Below, piece by piece: positions 22,481 to 33,340 of a stretch of 64,000 nt of DNA (positions are counted from its first letter, which is position 1; every line of letters begins with the position of its first letter). A model generated the notes under the pieces. The model saw only the letters and a program-made list of their open reading frames with translations. It did not search any database and was not told the DNA's origin. Where the stretch lies: contig JAYKKI010000029.1 of NCBI GenBank assembly GCA_039881145.1, positions 27,570,001-27,634,000 of the forward strand. Reading direction: 5' to 3'. This stretch comes from Druceiella hillmani (taxonomy: Eukaryota > Arthropoda > Insecta > Lepidoptera > Hepialidae). Both the position numbers and the translations under genes were made by a program.

Positions 22481-23308
22481 ATACTCACTAAGATCACACA
22501 ATAACTGCTTCTACCATATTACCTCTTTGGTGGCAGCAAAGGCTGCTTTGAACTCGGCTCTGTAGTAGACAAGGTCACAGTTGGCTGCCTCTGACTGGAC
22601 AAGGTAACGGCGGCACCATCCGTGGAAAATGCATAGCCTGTTACAGAGCATCCATATAATTGATAAATATACAGAGAAAAGCTTGGCTCTTCTGTGACCG
22701 AAATAGTTACAGTTAAGCATTGAAGTCCTTTCCAAGGATTGTTTCCATACCTTGCACCCTTTAATAATTTGATTTATGCCTTGCTATCGTTTTCCTTTAT
22801 TTTGACATCTTGTAAGATCTCCACCTTGACCGAATACTCAGCCATTGCTATGCCGGAGCCTCGATCGCCATACCATGACAGACAATTCTAGTAAACCCAA
22901 GAGCGGCACTATGTCCACTCATTTTCCATCTACCGAAAAATGTGTATTTCATAATTTGTGCGCCATCGTCATTATTCTGTTAACGTAGCCTTCAAAATTT
23001 TGGAATTCTGCAAAAGTTATCGTTTAAAAAAAATCTTTCAGCAACCCAACACGCCACGTGGTACCAACATGTCGGCGAAAGCACATGCCAGATTGTTCCA
23101 GACATCCTTTAAAGTCTTGAACAGCGAGGTGTCAATTAGCCAAATAAATTTTATTCTCGCCTTTAAATAGTCTTTTTAATTTAAATTAACTACTTTGCTA
23201 CATTTAATATAATCCCACAATTCCTCGTGTTAAAGATATGTTTTATACAGCAAACTTCCACACGAACCAATAATTTCTCGATTAATATTAATAAATGTTG
23301 GAAGACAT
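22480..23308 (-). pseudogene. Deleted copia polyprotein: gag joined to RNase H
   Basis: Ty1/copia elements encode Gag-protease-integrase-RT-RNase H. On the minus strand, a start codon (MSSN) at 23308 follows the LTR and primer site. Gag blocks then appear in shifting frames: KTYL-HEELWDYI, DTSLFKTLKDVWNNLA, the conserved YVNRIMTMAHKL block at about 22990-22950, and a decayed zinc knuckle (LNCNYFGHRRAKL, near 22710). The frame then shifts into RNase H: GAAVTLSSQRQPTVTLSTTE (near 22630-22560) and AAFAATKEVIW-KQLLCDLSEYY. Protease, integrase and reverse transcriptase are absent, so a deletion of several kilobases fused gag to RNase H. Numerous stops show that it is inactive. Confidence 0.75.
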
Positions 23309-23412
23309 TTTACTTTACGTTTTGTCGCTGGCGATTTGACAGTCCACGTATTTGTATGATATTCTGACAACTTACTTTAATTTGTTTTATTTTTGCACTG
23401 CTTCGACGCTAA

Positions 23413-23652
23413 GGTTCTGGGCTCGTAACCTTTGTTGATTTATTCTTGCGCTGGTGAAGGTGCGCGGGTGATTGTTGAGATATATCTGGATTAGTAATAC
23501 GGACAAATAGCCAACTCTCAACAACAAGCGCAACTCTTGATGTTAATGAACGGAGATAAGAGGAAGTGCAAGGACAGAATTGAGGTTTATATAACCTCCA
23601 CCATGGATTATACATTAAGGCGACATTACCATAGCCAAAAATATATTAAACA
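23413..23652 (-). repeat. Copia LTR with tRNA-iMet-type primer-binding site
   Basis: The 220-bp LTR (minus sense 23652 to 23433) begins TGTTTAATATATTTTTGGC and ends AATAAATCAACA, giving short TGTT(G)A/TCAACA inverted ends. It carries TATATAAACCTC as a TATA box and GAATAAATC as a likely polyadenylation signal. Two bases beyond the LTR, GGTTACGAGCCCAG (23430-23417) differs at only two positions from GGTTATGGGCCCAG. That sequence is complementary to the anticodon region of initiator tRNA-Met, the primer used by Drosophila copia. This fixes the element's orientation: 5' LTR here, gag downstream on the minus strand. Confidence 0.7.
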
Positions 23653-23869
23653 TTAGTAATTATAAATAAACTTTAAAGTAAGTTCACTTTGTATCCAAAT
23701 GTTAGTTGGGTAATTGCAATAAAATATAGGTTATAGGCTATCCCAGACTCAACAGAACCCATCATTAAACACTTCATCGAAATATTTTTTTCTGTGCTTA
23801 TGTAACACGCGAACAAAGAAAGAGGCTTGCGGACAAACGGACAAGCAATTAAAAACAATATATTTTTGT

Positions 23870-25000
23870 TCTATTGATTTTATCATGTGCGCCTAAAACA
23901 TTTTTTTGAAAATATTTTCTATGAACAATTGCACCACATTTAGAGTTTTATTATATGTAGATATGAAAAATAAAGTACATAACAATCAAATTTATACAGC
24001 AGAATACTAAACTTATCGAAGTAATGAAATTGTAAATGTTGACAAATGATTCAAATTTTAATCATATTTAAGAAATATGGTAAACCACTCATCCAGCATC
24101 TTTCCACATTTCACCTCTGACCATGATGATTTCACCGTATGTTCGGGTGGAAAACTTCATGAAGCGATTAGAAACATGCATAGTACCTTCTTTTGATGTT
24201 TGTATACCATATATTTTCGTAGTTACTACGCGCTGGGTAGTTAGGCACTTTTTTGTCGTCGTTATTCTAATGAACGTAACTCAATTTTTGAAAATATTAA
24301 TTTGCATATCTTCTGAAGGAGTAGACCAATTGCGATGATATAACAAATATTGCTCATATTTGTTTCCTAACTTTTTTTAATAACACGATCCGAATTTATT
24401 CAGCAGTTTTTTTTAGTTTTTGAATGATGTCTGTCTGTATAATCAAATACATAAACACACGAACATACCAAAATTCCGAAACAACACATTTGTCCTGTAT
24501 TACTTTTGTTATGTTCTCCTAAATCAATTTTTTTAAATACCTTTCATTTATAGACGGGCCAATTCCACAGTCTTATTATATGTATAGACGATAAAGTACC
24601 TAACAACCAAATGTATACAGCCTGTTGATAAACATACCAAAATAATTAAATTTAAACAAAATGAGGAAAAAGTAAGCTCATATCGAATACATACAACATA
24701 GAAAAATGTTATGTGCGTTAAACAATTAACATCGACATTTGTCCTCATGCAGATCATTTAATTAAACAGGGTAGCTATTCTTCTTTACAGTACTCCATAC
24801 TTTGTGTTTGGCTACGCGAACTTCGGCAATGCATGTGCCGATGGAAAATTTTACATTGATATACTGCTATACCTTGGTGTAATTACTAAGTGCGCGTCGA
24901 GTAAATAGGCATTTTTTTATTGTATAAATGAAAATTAATTTATGAAAATATCAAATACCCTTATCTTGTCATTGAGTCCAATAAAATAAAAATTAAATGT
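23870..25000. repeat. Degenerate direct duplication, unit about 0.6 kb
   Basis: Blocks in the first half (CTTATTATATGTAGATATGAAAAATAAAGTACATAACAA-like words near 23945, GTTACTACGCGCTGGGTAGTTAGGCACTTTTTT near 24220) recur in the same order near 24570 and 24880. Spacing is about 640 bp. The copies are strongly diverged. No ORF with known similarity. This may be two adjacent copies of one interspersed repeat rather than a host tandem duplication. Confidence 0.5.
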
Positions 25001-25009
25001 AACTCGAAG

Positions 25010-26190
25010 TCAATACATATAAGATTAAAGTGATAAAACTTTTTATTTTAATTTCTTTTAATTTAGTAAGCAATTTTTACATGTTATTGGGATATGTAAA
25101 CGAAAGAGATTATCCAATTGAAATTTATGATATAATTAAAAAAAAAGTCATATTTACGTGGCTGCTGTTAACATGCAAACAAAAATGCCATCTCATTCAT
25201 CCCTGGCGTCTTTATATTCTAAAAGCGAAAGTAGTTTTTCAAAAATATTTCACTTTTTTAAATTTTGCAATGACTGCACAGGATTATTAGAATATTTCAC
25301 TGGACATCGCTACTTAAACGAGCGTTGTTTGTTGAAATGGTGTGTATCGTTACTGTTAACCCTCGTAAATATAAACCATATTTAAAAAAAATTGTAAAAA
25401 AAAATATATGTAGTTTATATTTAATTTTTTTTGTCATATTTAAAAATTTTTACCGACATTACGATGTTTAAAGTCATAATTTTAAGAGATTCAAAACAAC
25501 ATTGTAAATAAATTTAAAATTATTTAACCTTGACTTTTATTAATTTTCAACATTGTAATTTTCCCTCAATCACATGATCTGAAATTTAGATTGAATTTGG
25601 ATAGTTTAATGTTAAATTGATTGAGCGGTAACTTATTAAATATAAATAATTAGTAGATACAAAAATATTTCTGTCAAATATAACCATGATTTAAATATTC
25701 AGACCGGAGACACTACACTGAAATTTTTAACATCTCATTTATAAAAAGGATCTCTTGTTACTTCAAAATGCAATGGACGTACGCCGCATAACACAAGGTC
25801 TCACTAAACTTGATAATTGATAACAAAAATCACTTTCCTTGTCACGGCAAAATTAATGACATTCCAACCGAATGGATCTTCCTTGTTTTCAGCGCCAGTT
25901 TTTATTAATATCTACATCGTGACATGATAAACGAGCTTCCTCATTCTCCCAATGACGTGTATGCGTCTACTATTTTATATTACTTAATAAAAACTTAATT
26001 TCAATGTAACTATAGATAACAATCATGCTTTTGTATACAAATTTATTAATTCGAGAACACAAGAAGAATTATAGTTTAGTTCCACATTTTTGGGCACATA
26101 GTTGAATACTATAATACTAATTCCTATGATCAGAGTCTCGGTTATAGGTAACTGGAATAAGTTATTGCTAAGGTTTCTACTACTAACTAA
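25010..26190. other. Region without a supported gene
   Basis: AT-rich. Overlapping 86- and 75-codon frames at 25030-25385 are of low complexity and unrecognised. Nothing else seen up to the Helitron start. Confidence 0.5.
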
Positions 26191-27200
26191 TCTATATATT
26201 AATACGTGAAGCAAAAAATTTGGACCCCTTTTTACGAAAATTGCGCGGACGGAGGAGTGTGAAATTTGGCATACTTATAGTTTATATGTAGGAGAAGTGC
26301 AGAACGCTAATATTTTTCAATAATAATGCTCATAAAGTACATTAAATCAATAAATAAAACATTACACACTACAATGCATTTGACACACACATGTATATAC
26401 ATACAATTGACATATGAGTAGTCTATAGTTTTATTTTTCCGCTGGCTTTCCATTGTAGTTTATCTGCCAGACAGTTCGCAAGTTATTGTGCTTCAATTTT
26501 GTTATTTTCTCATATATAATAATAAAAAAATTGATCTTTTATCTAGAATTACAGTTGTTATCATTTAATGTAACAATATTAATAGTAATCATAATATTAA
26601 TACGTGAAGCAAAAACGTTGTACCTTTTTTACGAAAATTACAAGGACGGAGGAGTATGAAATTTGGCACAGTTAAAGTTTGTATGGAGGAGTACGGAAAG
26701 CTATTATTATATAATAATGCATTAGAAACACATTAAATTAATAAAAAAAACATTACACATACTACCATGCCTTTGACCCACACACACACATGTATATACA
26801 CACATATTGACATATGAGTTGTCAATAATTTTATTTTTCCGCTGGCTTTCCATTGTAGTTTATCTGCCAGACAGTTTCTAAGTTATTGTGCTTTAACTTT
26901 GTTATTTTCCAATATATAGTAGTAAAAAATTTGACCTTTTATCTGAAATTAGAGTTATTACGATTTAATAAAATATTATTAAATTTTCTAAAGGTTAATA
27001 ATAACCAAAATCTTAATAAGCGAAGCGAAACCTTTATACTCCTTTTTACGAAAATTACGCGTCCGGAGGAGTATGAAATTTGGCACAGTTAAAATTTATA
27101 TGGAGAAGAGTGCTGAAAGCTAATATTTTTACATCGAAAGAGATATATAGATTTTTATTAGAAATACATGCATTTGACACACACACATATGTACTATTTT
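26191..27200 (+). repeat. Three tandem copies of the Helitron 5' region
   Basis: The word AATACGTGAAGCAAAAA followed by TTTTTACGAAAATT, CGGACGGAGGAGT, TGAAATTTGGCA and later GACACACACATGTATATAC and TTATTTTTCCGCTGGCTTTCC starts near 26201, 26599 and 27015. Spacing is about 398 and 416 bp. The third copy diverges after about 27110 and keeps only the TTTGACACACACACAT portion. Each copy has the CGGACGGAGGAGTATGAAATT block common in lepidopteran Helitrons. The repeats lie entirely upstream of the coding region, so they probably include duplicated promoter or replication-start sequence. Confidence 0.75.
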
Positions 27201-27449
27201 GTTTATGGTTGAAGTCTATGGTCAAACTGAGATTAATATTATTTGTCCATAGTCTTACTGAATGTTACAAATAATCATAATTATGATAATATCATATTCA
27301 TAGTTTGTTTCGCATACACATATTAATGGACCAAACGCAAATTTAAATAATATTAATAGTTTACAAATGAAGAAGTAATTTTTAGAGATACATATAAATG
27401 TGCACTAAATGTAATTCTAAGACTTTTTCATAGTTATAATCGTGGATTA

Positions 27450-28391
27450 ATGGATTTACAATGCAGGTTTTGCAATGCGAAACGTTTTGAACCTGAAGTG
27501 AGTTTAAGTGACAGGACTGAATTCACTTAATGTTGTCATAAGGGTAAAGCAATATTACCGCCCTTAAGTCAAAATGAATATTTTAAATCATTGTATTATG
27601 GACTTATTTCAAATGAACCTGCAACCAAAAGTAAGGCAAAAAATTATTTTCAAAACATTCGCAAATATCATTCATCATTTGCTATGGTTAGCTCAAAAGC
27701 TAAAATTTTCGGGGTAGTTACAAGTGGAGTGTATCATTTCAAAAACATGATATTTTTATCACAGATCAGGTTCAATGAATGGGGCATATGGTCGCTCACC
27801 ATGTTGTGCGCAATTCGATTTTTATGATGTCGACACTATCAATTATATATTATCAATTATAGATTACAACAACATTTTAATCAAACATGCAATAACAATA
27901 TAATGCGCAAAATTTATCTTCAATTGGAACACAGTAATCCTTTGGTTCGATCATTCATTGCAATGAAACATTATTGTCACAGAGTTGAAAATAAAAAAAA
28001 GAAATTTGTATGCTCATTAAAGTAAATCCTGATTTAAATCAACGCCTGTTCAATGATGCAGTTGAAACTGATTTAGCAGTAATATTTAGTACAGTTGATG
28101 GTGAGCCACCTTTGAACGTAATATGATTTCATTTCAAAAGTTAATAGTATCATCAAAAATATCTCAATTTTAAATTCATCATTAGACCCCGAGCACATCC
28201 ATTACTTTTTCCAAATGGTGATACTGGGTGGCATATCAATATTCCTCATAACGTACCAACTATATCTAATTCAAGAGCACCCAGAAAAAAATTAGCCATG
28301 CTTCAGTATGCAGCCTATCGACTTGCGATTAGAGAAGATTTCAGCATCTAGCACCATTCACAAAAAATTATTTCTGCAGTAGATAGTTGAT
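27450..28391 (+). pseudogene. Broken N-terminal region of the Helitron Rep-helicase
   Basis: Beginning at an ATG near 27450, MDLQCRFCNAKRFEPEV leads into a CCHKGK block, a Cys/His pattern typical of the zinc-finger-like N-terminus of Helitron proteins. Next come LPPLSQNEYFKSLYYGLISN, KNYFQNIRKYHSSFAMVSS, then in other frames NNNIMRKIYLQLEHSNPLVRS, NPDLNQRLFND and a PRAHPLLFPNGDTGWHINIP block. Stops and frameshifts (for example after LSDRTEFT and around 27820-28390) prevent one continuous product. It joins directly to the open Rep frame downstream. Confidence 0.75.
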
Positions 28392-29471
28392 ATGTATGTG
28401 AGAATAGAGGGCTCAAGATTACATTGCATTCGACAAAATCAAACAATTCTTAGATCTGAAGTTTACGACAATTTAACAGACTACATAGAATTGAACATCA
28501 ATGCCAGTAAGCTTGGCCGTAGAATAATTTTACCATCTTCGTTCAATGGATCTCCAAGAAATATGTATCAGAATTATTTAGATGCAATGTCAATTGTACA
28601 ACATTTCGGAAAACCGTCTTTATTTATTACAATGACTTGCAATCCAAGTTGGCCAGAAATAGTTAACAGTGGTGTAGGTGAAGCTGCTAATTTTAGACCT
28701 GATATTATTGTGCGTGTATTCAAGTCAAAGTTGAAAGCATTCATAGAGGGCCTTATACAAAATAATATCTATGGTAAACTTGAAGCACTCATTTATGCAA
28801 TTGAATTTCAAAAAAGAGGATTGCGTCATGCTCACATTTTACTCACTTTAAATGAGCAAGATAAAATTGTTAATTCTATATATATTAATAAAGTTGTATC
28901 TGCGGAGGTTCCTCTCATTAAAACACATCCAAGATTACATAAATATGTTGTAAAACATATGATACATGGTCCATGCGGAGTACTTAATCCTAATTCTGTA
29001 TGTATGAGAGCTGGAAAATGTATAAAAGAGTATCCAAAACGATTTAATGAAACTACATGTGAATCGTTAAATGGGTATCCATTATACAAAAGACGTGATA
29101 ATGGTATTAATGCAGAAGTTCGTAGTAGATGCCTTGACAATCAGTATGTTGTACCATACAATCCATATTTACTTGCTAAATTTAATTGCCATATAAATGT
29201 TGAAGTATGTACTACAGTCAAAAGTGTCAAATATATTTATAAATATGTGTATAAAGGCTATGATAGTGCATCTGTTGAACTAGAGTCTGGTGGAAATGAA
29301 CAAGGTCAAAATATAGAAATTAATGAAGTTACCAATTTTTTAATTGGTCGTTATGTCGGATCAACAGAAGCCATATGGCGCATCTATGAATTACCAATGC
29401 ATTTTCAGTCACATACTATAATCAGACTTGATATTCATTTACCGCGTCGACAGAATGTATACTTCCGATAA
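28392..29471 (+). CDS. Helitron Rep (HUH/Y2) domain, open frame
   Basis: A 359-codon uninterrupted frame, the longest in the window. In active elements this domain nicks and joins single-stranded DNA for rolling-circle transposition in the nucleus. Residues 78-90 (FITMTCNPSWPEI) match Rep motif 1. KRGLRHAHIL (141-150) carries the HUH metal-binding pair His146/His148. Residues 280-289 (KYIYKYVYKG) hold the two candidate catalytic tyrosines Tyr281 and Tyr285. MIHGPCGVLNPNSVCM (190-205) and YVGSTEAIWRIYELPMHF (321-338) are further conserved blocks. The chosen ATG is the first in the frame, but family members continue upstream, so this is an internal methionine. The stop at 29471 interrupts the Rep-to-helicase linker. 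All catalytic residues are kept although the rest of the protein is broken. Confidence 0.9.
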   Translation: MYVRIEGSRLHCIRQNQTILRSEVYDNLTDYIELNINASKLGRRIILPSSFNGSPRNMYQNYLDAMSIVQHFGKPSLFITMTCNPSWPEIVNSGVGEAANFRPDIIVRVFKSKLKAFIEGLIQNNIYGKLEALIYAIEFQKRGLRHAHILLTLNEQDKIVNSIYINKVVSAEVPLIKTHPRLHKYVVKHMIHGPCGVLNPNSVCMRAGKCIKEYPKRFNETTCESLNGYPLYKRRDNGINAEVRSRCLDNQYVVPYNPYLLAKFNCHINVEVCTTVKSVKYIYKYVYKGYDSASVELESGGNEQGQNIEINEVTNFLIGRYVGSTEAIWRIYELPMHFQSHTIIRLDIHLPRRQNVYFR

Positions 29472-30916
29472 GGGCAAGAACGTCAAGTAATTGATAATGA
29501 AAGACAAACAAAATTATTAGCATTTTTTGAGTTGAATCGATCAGATCCATCAGAACGAGAGTATAAATATACTGAAATTCCTATGCATTATGTGTGGGAA
29601 GATTCTCGAAATAAATGAAAGAAGAGAAGCCGTGGAGGTGATAAAATCATTACAAGGATATATATAGTGTCACTAAAAGATATCGAACCTTTTCACTTAC
29701 GATTGCTTTTATTACATGTCTGTGGTTCGAAATCATTCGAGGATGTTAGAACATACAATGAATTTTTATACCCTTCTTTTGTTGAAGCGTCCCATGTTCG
29801 CAGAATAGCTACAAATGATAATGAATGGCGGGTGTCAGGATAAATTTGCAAGTGTTGAAAATCATAGATAGATTATTGCGTGATCTATGTGATGAAAACG
29901 ATAAACATAGTGTTTGGAGGAAAAACTGTACTTCTGTGCGGTGATTTTCGGCAAATCTTACCAGTAATCCCACATGGATCACGTGGAACTTTAATTGAAA
30001 ATTGTGTTACAAGTTGGCATGAATTTTCTAATTTTCATAAAGTTACATTTACTCGAAATATGAGAGCTTTACCGAATGAAATAGAATTTCTAGAATTCTT
30101 GAGAAAAATTGGAAATGATGAGGCCCCACAATTCCCTCAGTTTGGTAAAAATGTTATTAAAATACCTCATCAATTAATATGAGATAAAAACAATATTATT
30201 GATGAGGTGTATGGAAATATTTCCAATAACTAACTCTCAGAAAATATATTGAACTCTGTTATTTTAGCACCTACAAATGACGATTGTACTTTGATTAATA
30301 CTGATATACTTAATCAAATTTCTGGTGAACAGCGAAAATATCATAGCTATGATAAAATAATTTGTGATAATGACAATGACATCAATAACTATCCGGTAGA
30401 GTTTTTATAATCTTTGTCTTTTAGTGGTTTACCACCGCTTAGTCCACAAAGTTAATATAAAAAATTAATTGCATAGTTTTATTGATCAGAAACTTAAATA
30501 CTAATTACGCATTAGTCAATGGAACAAGAATGCGCATCAAATTTATGCATCGAAATTCAATAGATTGCGAAGTTTTAACTGGGACCGCACGCAGTAAGAG
30601 AATTTTGATTCCACGTATAAATTTAACGTACTCTGGAACTATTTTACCGTTTTACTTTCAAAGGATACAATTTCCTATAATACCTGCATTTGCTATGACA
30701 ATAAATAAGTCTCAAGGACAAACATTCCAAAAAGTTGGAATTTTATTGAATCGTCCAGTTTTCACACATGGGCAATTGTCTGTCGCAGCAAGTAGAGTTC
30801 GTTCATTCGATAGTTTAAGGTTTTATATTTCCGAATATAAGGGTCAAGGACGTTTAGCAAACGATGAAAGAGTTTTTACAAGAAAAATTGTTTTCAGAAA
30901 AGTTTTAAATCGTTAG
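29472..30916 (+). pseudogene. Broken Pif1-like helicase half of the Helitron protein
   Basis: After the Rep stop, linker blocks continue in frame (ERQVIDNERQTKLLAFFELN, MHYVWEDSR, PFHLRLLLLHVCG, YPSFVEASHVRRIA) to about 29840. The sequence then jumps to KTVLLCGDFRQILPV (near 29925), which is helicase motif III. The region that should carry the Walker A (GxAGTGKT) and Walker B motifs is missing, so a deletion lies near 29845. A 100-codon piece (29880-30182) and a 144-codon piece (30482-30916) remain. The second contains motif V (AFAMTINKSQGQTF, residues 69-82) and motif VI (HGQLSVAASRV). ATP hydrolysis would be impossible without the lost part. The final stop at 30916 is probably the native C-terminus. 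Confidence 0.85.
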
Positions 30917-31220
30917 TTATATTATCGCAATATGCGATAAAAAATGCAATTGAATGGAGAGCATTTTTTACCGCATAATTGTTTTATTTCGCATCATCTT
31001 ACAGCATGTTCTGTTTTAATAATTTTTTTTAAAATAGGTGTTGTTTATTTTTCTCCTTTTTGAATTCCATGTAATTTATTTTTTTTTAAATAGGAAAATA
31101 ACAGCGTTGGCGAAATCTGTGGTTATAGTAGTATATAGTCTTTGACAATAGAACCTTAATAATGTTTGAGCATTATATTTTAATAATTTATATTAAATAA
31201 CTTATAATTTAAATTTATTA

Positions 31221-31252
31221 TGGTCGAATTTCGACCACTGGGCGACCACTAG
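31221..31252 (+). other. Helitron 3' hairpin and CTAG terminus
   Basis: Stem TGGTCGA / TCGACCA with loop ATT, then 11 bases and CTAG, followed by host T. The hairpin is the usual stop signal of rolling-circle strand transfer. Confidence 0.8.
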
Positions 31253-31544
31253 TAACAATAATCACACATTCTGAGTATAACATATATGGAATACGGTATT
31301 TTTATAACTCTATTTGATGTTGACGTATATATGAATTGTAATTATTTTCACAATTTATAAACGATTACGAATTATCTTCGAAGTTACAAACTCATTTTTT
31401 ATCTATAAATACCGCAAAAGACAAAGAAAAAGCAAGCAATTTATTAAATACATAAAATTAAAACGTTTGCGATTTATTTTTAACATTTCCTTTTACAAAA
31501 TTCTTTTCCCATGTTTTTGTATTGGTTTTCTTTAATGATTTTGT

Positions 31545-31730
31545 AAAAATACTTAATCTTTAGTAATGTCCCCTTAATAATAGCATAATCCTTATAGTCT
31601 ACAATGGAGGGTATATAAACTGTAACCCCGTCACTGTACTTTCTTTTTTACTTATTACATTCGGTGTCGCCAAGTGTTGTACTGATTAATGATTTGTCTG
31701 AATTCTTCGTCAAGGAATATCTGAACAAAC
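31545..31730 (+). repeat. Copia-LTR-related promoter-like fragment
   Basis: AGTAATGTCCCCTTAATAAT, CTACAATGGAGGGTATATAAACTG and GTACTTTC follow the same order as GGTAATGTCGCCTTAATGTA, CCATGGTGGAGGTTATATAAACCTC and GCACTTCC in the copia LTR at 23.4-23.65 kb, read in LTR sense. Similarity fades towards 31700. It is best read as a diverged solo LTR or related element. No adjacent copia coding sequence was recognised downstream. Confidence 0.45.
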
Positions 31731-33035
31731 ATCCACTTGGTTCCATCAACTTAAAATTAATTCAACAGTTTACGGATTCAATAGCTTTAACGTCAAAATA
31801 GTTTATAAAAATTTAAAAACCAAGAAAGCAGTCAAAATGATATAACCGAAGAACGTGCAAGTTTTTAAACCACTAAGAATGAATATATTCAAAATAACTT
31901 TAAAAATAATTTAACAAAATTTATCGAAAAATTTACTTTTCGTCTTCTTTTTCTGTGGGACAAGTATTTGGATTATCTAAATTTCAACGATCTATAAAAG
32001 ATTGCAGAAAATACTGACGGCACGCAATTATCAATGAAAGAAATATATCTAAATGTGCAACGAGTCAGAGACAAACGCGATTGCTTCTTAAATATAAAAG
32101 TTCAAAAACCACAAAAGTTCTGGAGTCAGTATAATCGAATATTTGTGGTTCGATAGAAACTACATCGCTCAATGAGCGAATTTTTTTTTAATATTTATAG
32201 ATGTCTGATCAAAAAAGGTTTTTCCTTGCTTCCTGCAAAGGAAGACCAAAGCGTTAGAATGATTCAAAGAATTGAAAAATCTGGAAGAAAATTAATTGAA
32301 TAGCAGTATTAAATGCCTCCGCGCACACAAGGGAATCGAATACATAAATAAAGAATTCCCTGAGTTCATAAGAAAAGCTGGGATGGTACATCAAACGACT
32401 ATCCGGTATATACCCGATCCTGCATATATCGCAATCATTCTCACCACAGAGGAATTTTTCTAGCGTCAAATTTGGAACTAGTGACTAGCTAACACTAACT
32501 AGATCACAATCCTATAATAGAAATAATATACGGATAATAGCTTCAATTGATACATCAACCCCGTACATCAACAACGACTACCTTCTACAGAACTCAACGT
32601 GAACACATCACTTGATAACAACCTTATTAATACTAATAACAAATAATATTTAATGAAAATATCGAGAATTTCTTTAAGTGATGATAGTAAAGTTGGTACC
32701 ATGAAAAAATTAGTAATTTTCTCAACCAAAAAATTCTGACCTTAGTATCAATCTAGTATAAATACTATTCGTTTGGTAATCTTAGATAACATCAGGGAAA
32801 TGTTTCAGTCTGAAATCAAATCGGCCGTTTAAGATCTTGAAAACAATCTCGCAGTGACCACCGACTTTATCATCGCAGAACAAAGTGACAAAAATTTAAA
32901 TAAATTGAACGCAAAAATAGTACAATAAATCTAACTTCCTACTCATTATCAACAAAGCTCAAAGTTATTTCACGCAGCCACAACATAAAATTGCAAACAG
33001 TTCCTGAGAGACGCTCGGAGAATATATTGCAGATA
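31730..33035. other. Region without a supported gene
   Basis: A moderately AT-rich stretch between the LTR-like fragment and the piggyBac end. Short frames only, none recognised. It could be an eroded retroelement interior but no motif supports this. Confidence 0.45.
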
Positions 33036-33340
33036 TTAAACACAAGAGAGCACGCGCGGGCTACACGTGTGGCCTATTTTGATTTAGGTTATTTAGTATA
33101 AAAAGAGGAAAAAAATAAAACAGACCCGGAATATTAGAAGAATGCACTATATTTTTATTTGTTAAACATAATCAGTTCATTTTGTAATTATAAACAAAAT
33201 ATTAACCTTCTAAAAAATCAACGTTTTTTCAACGGTATGAAGTAAAGTCGTAATAATTATCATTTGGTACTAGCAAAATGGGATCCAATAATTTTCCCAA
33301 TCAAGTAGAGACATATGTTGAAATGCTGTGTATGTTTTAT

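Larger units (their letters stand above)
26191..31252 (+). mobile_element. Helitron rolling-circle transposon, both ends visible
   Basis: Helitrons move by rolling-circle replication, insert between A and T, begin with TC and end with a hairpin followed by CTRR. Here A at 26190 is followed by TCTATATATTAATACGTGAAGC. The right end has a 7-bp hairpin (TGGTCGA-ATT-TCGACCA, 31221-31237), then CTGGGCGACC and ACTAG, with T at 31253. The 5062-bp body contains, in order, three tandem copies of the 5' end, a broken N-terminal region, an open Rep domain, and a broken Pif1-like helicase. All are on the plus strand. The order and orientation are those of an autonomous Helitron, now inactive. The 3' end is supported by structure; the 5' end by the A|TC rule and the common lepidopteran start word. 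Confidence 0.85.

Noticed and set aside
25030..25385. Overlapping 86- and 75-codon ORFs
   Set aside because: Low-complexity, Lys/Phe/Ile-rich translation of AT-rich DNA with no family resemblance.
28832..29140. 102-codon minus-strand ORF
   Set aside because: It is antisense to the Helitron Rep domain.
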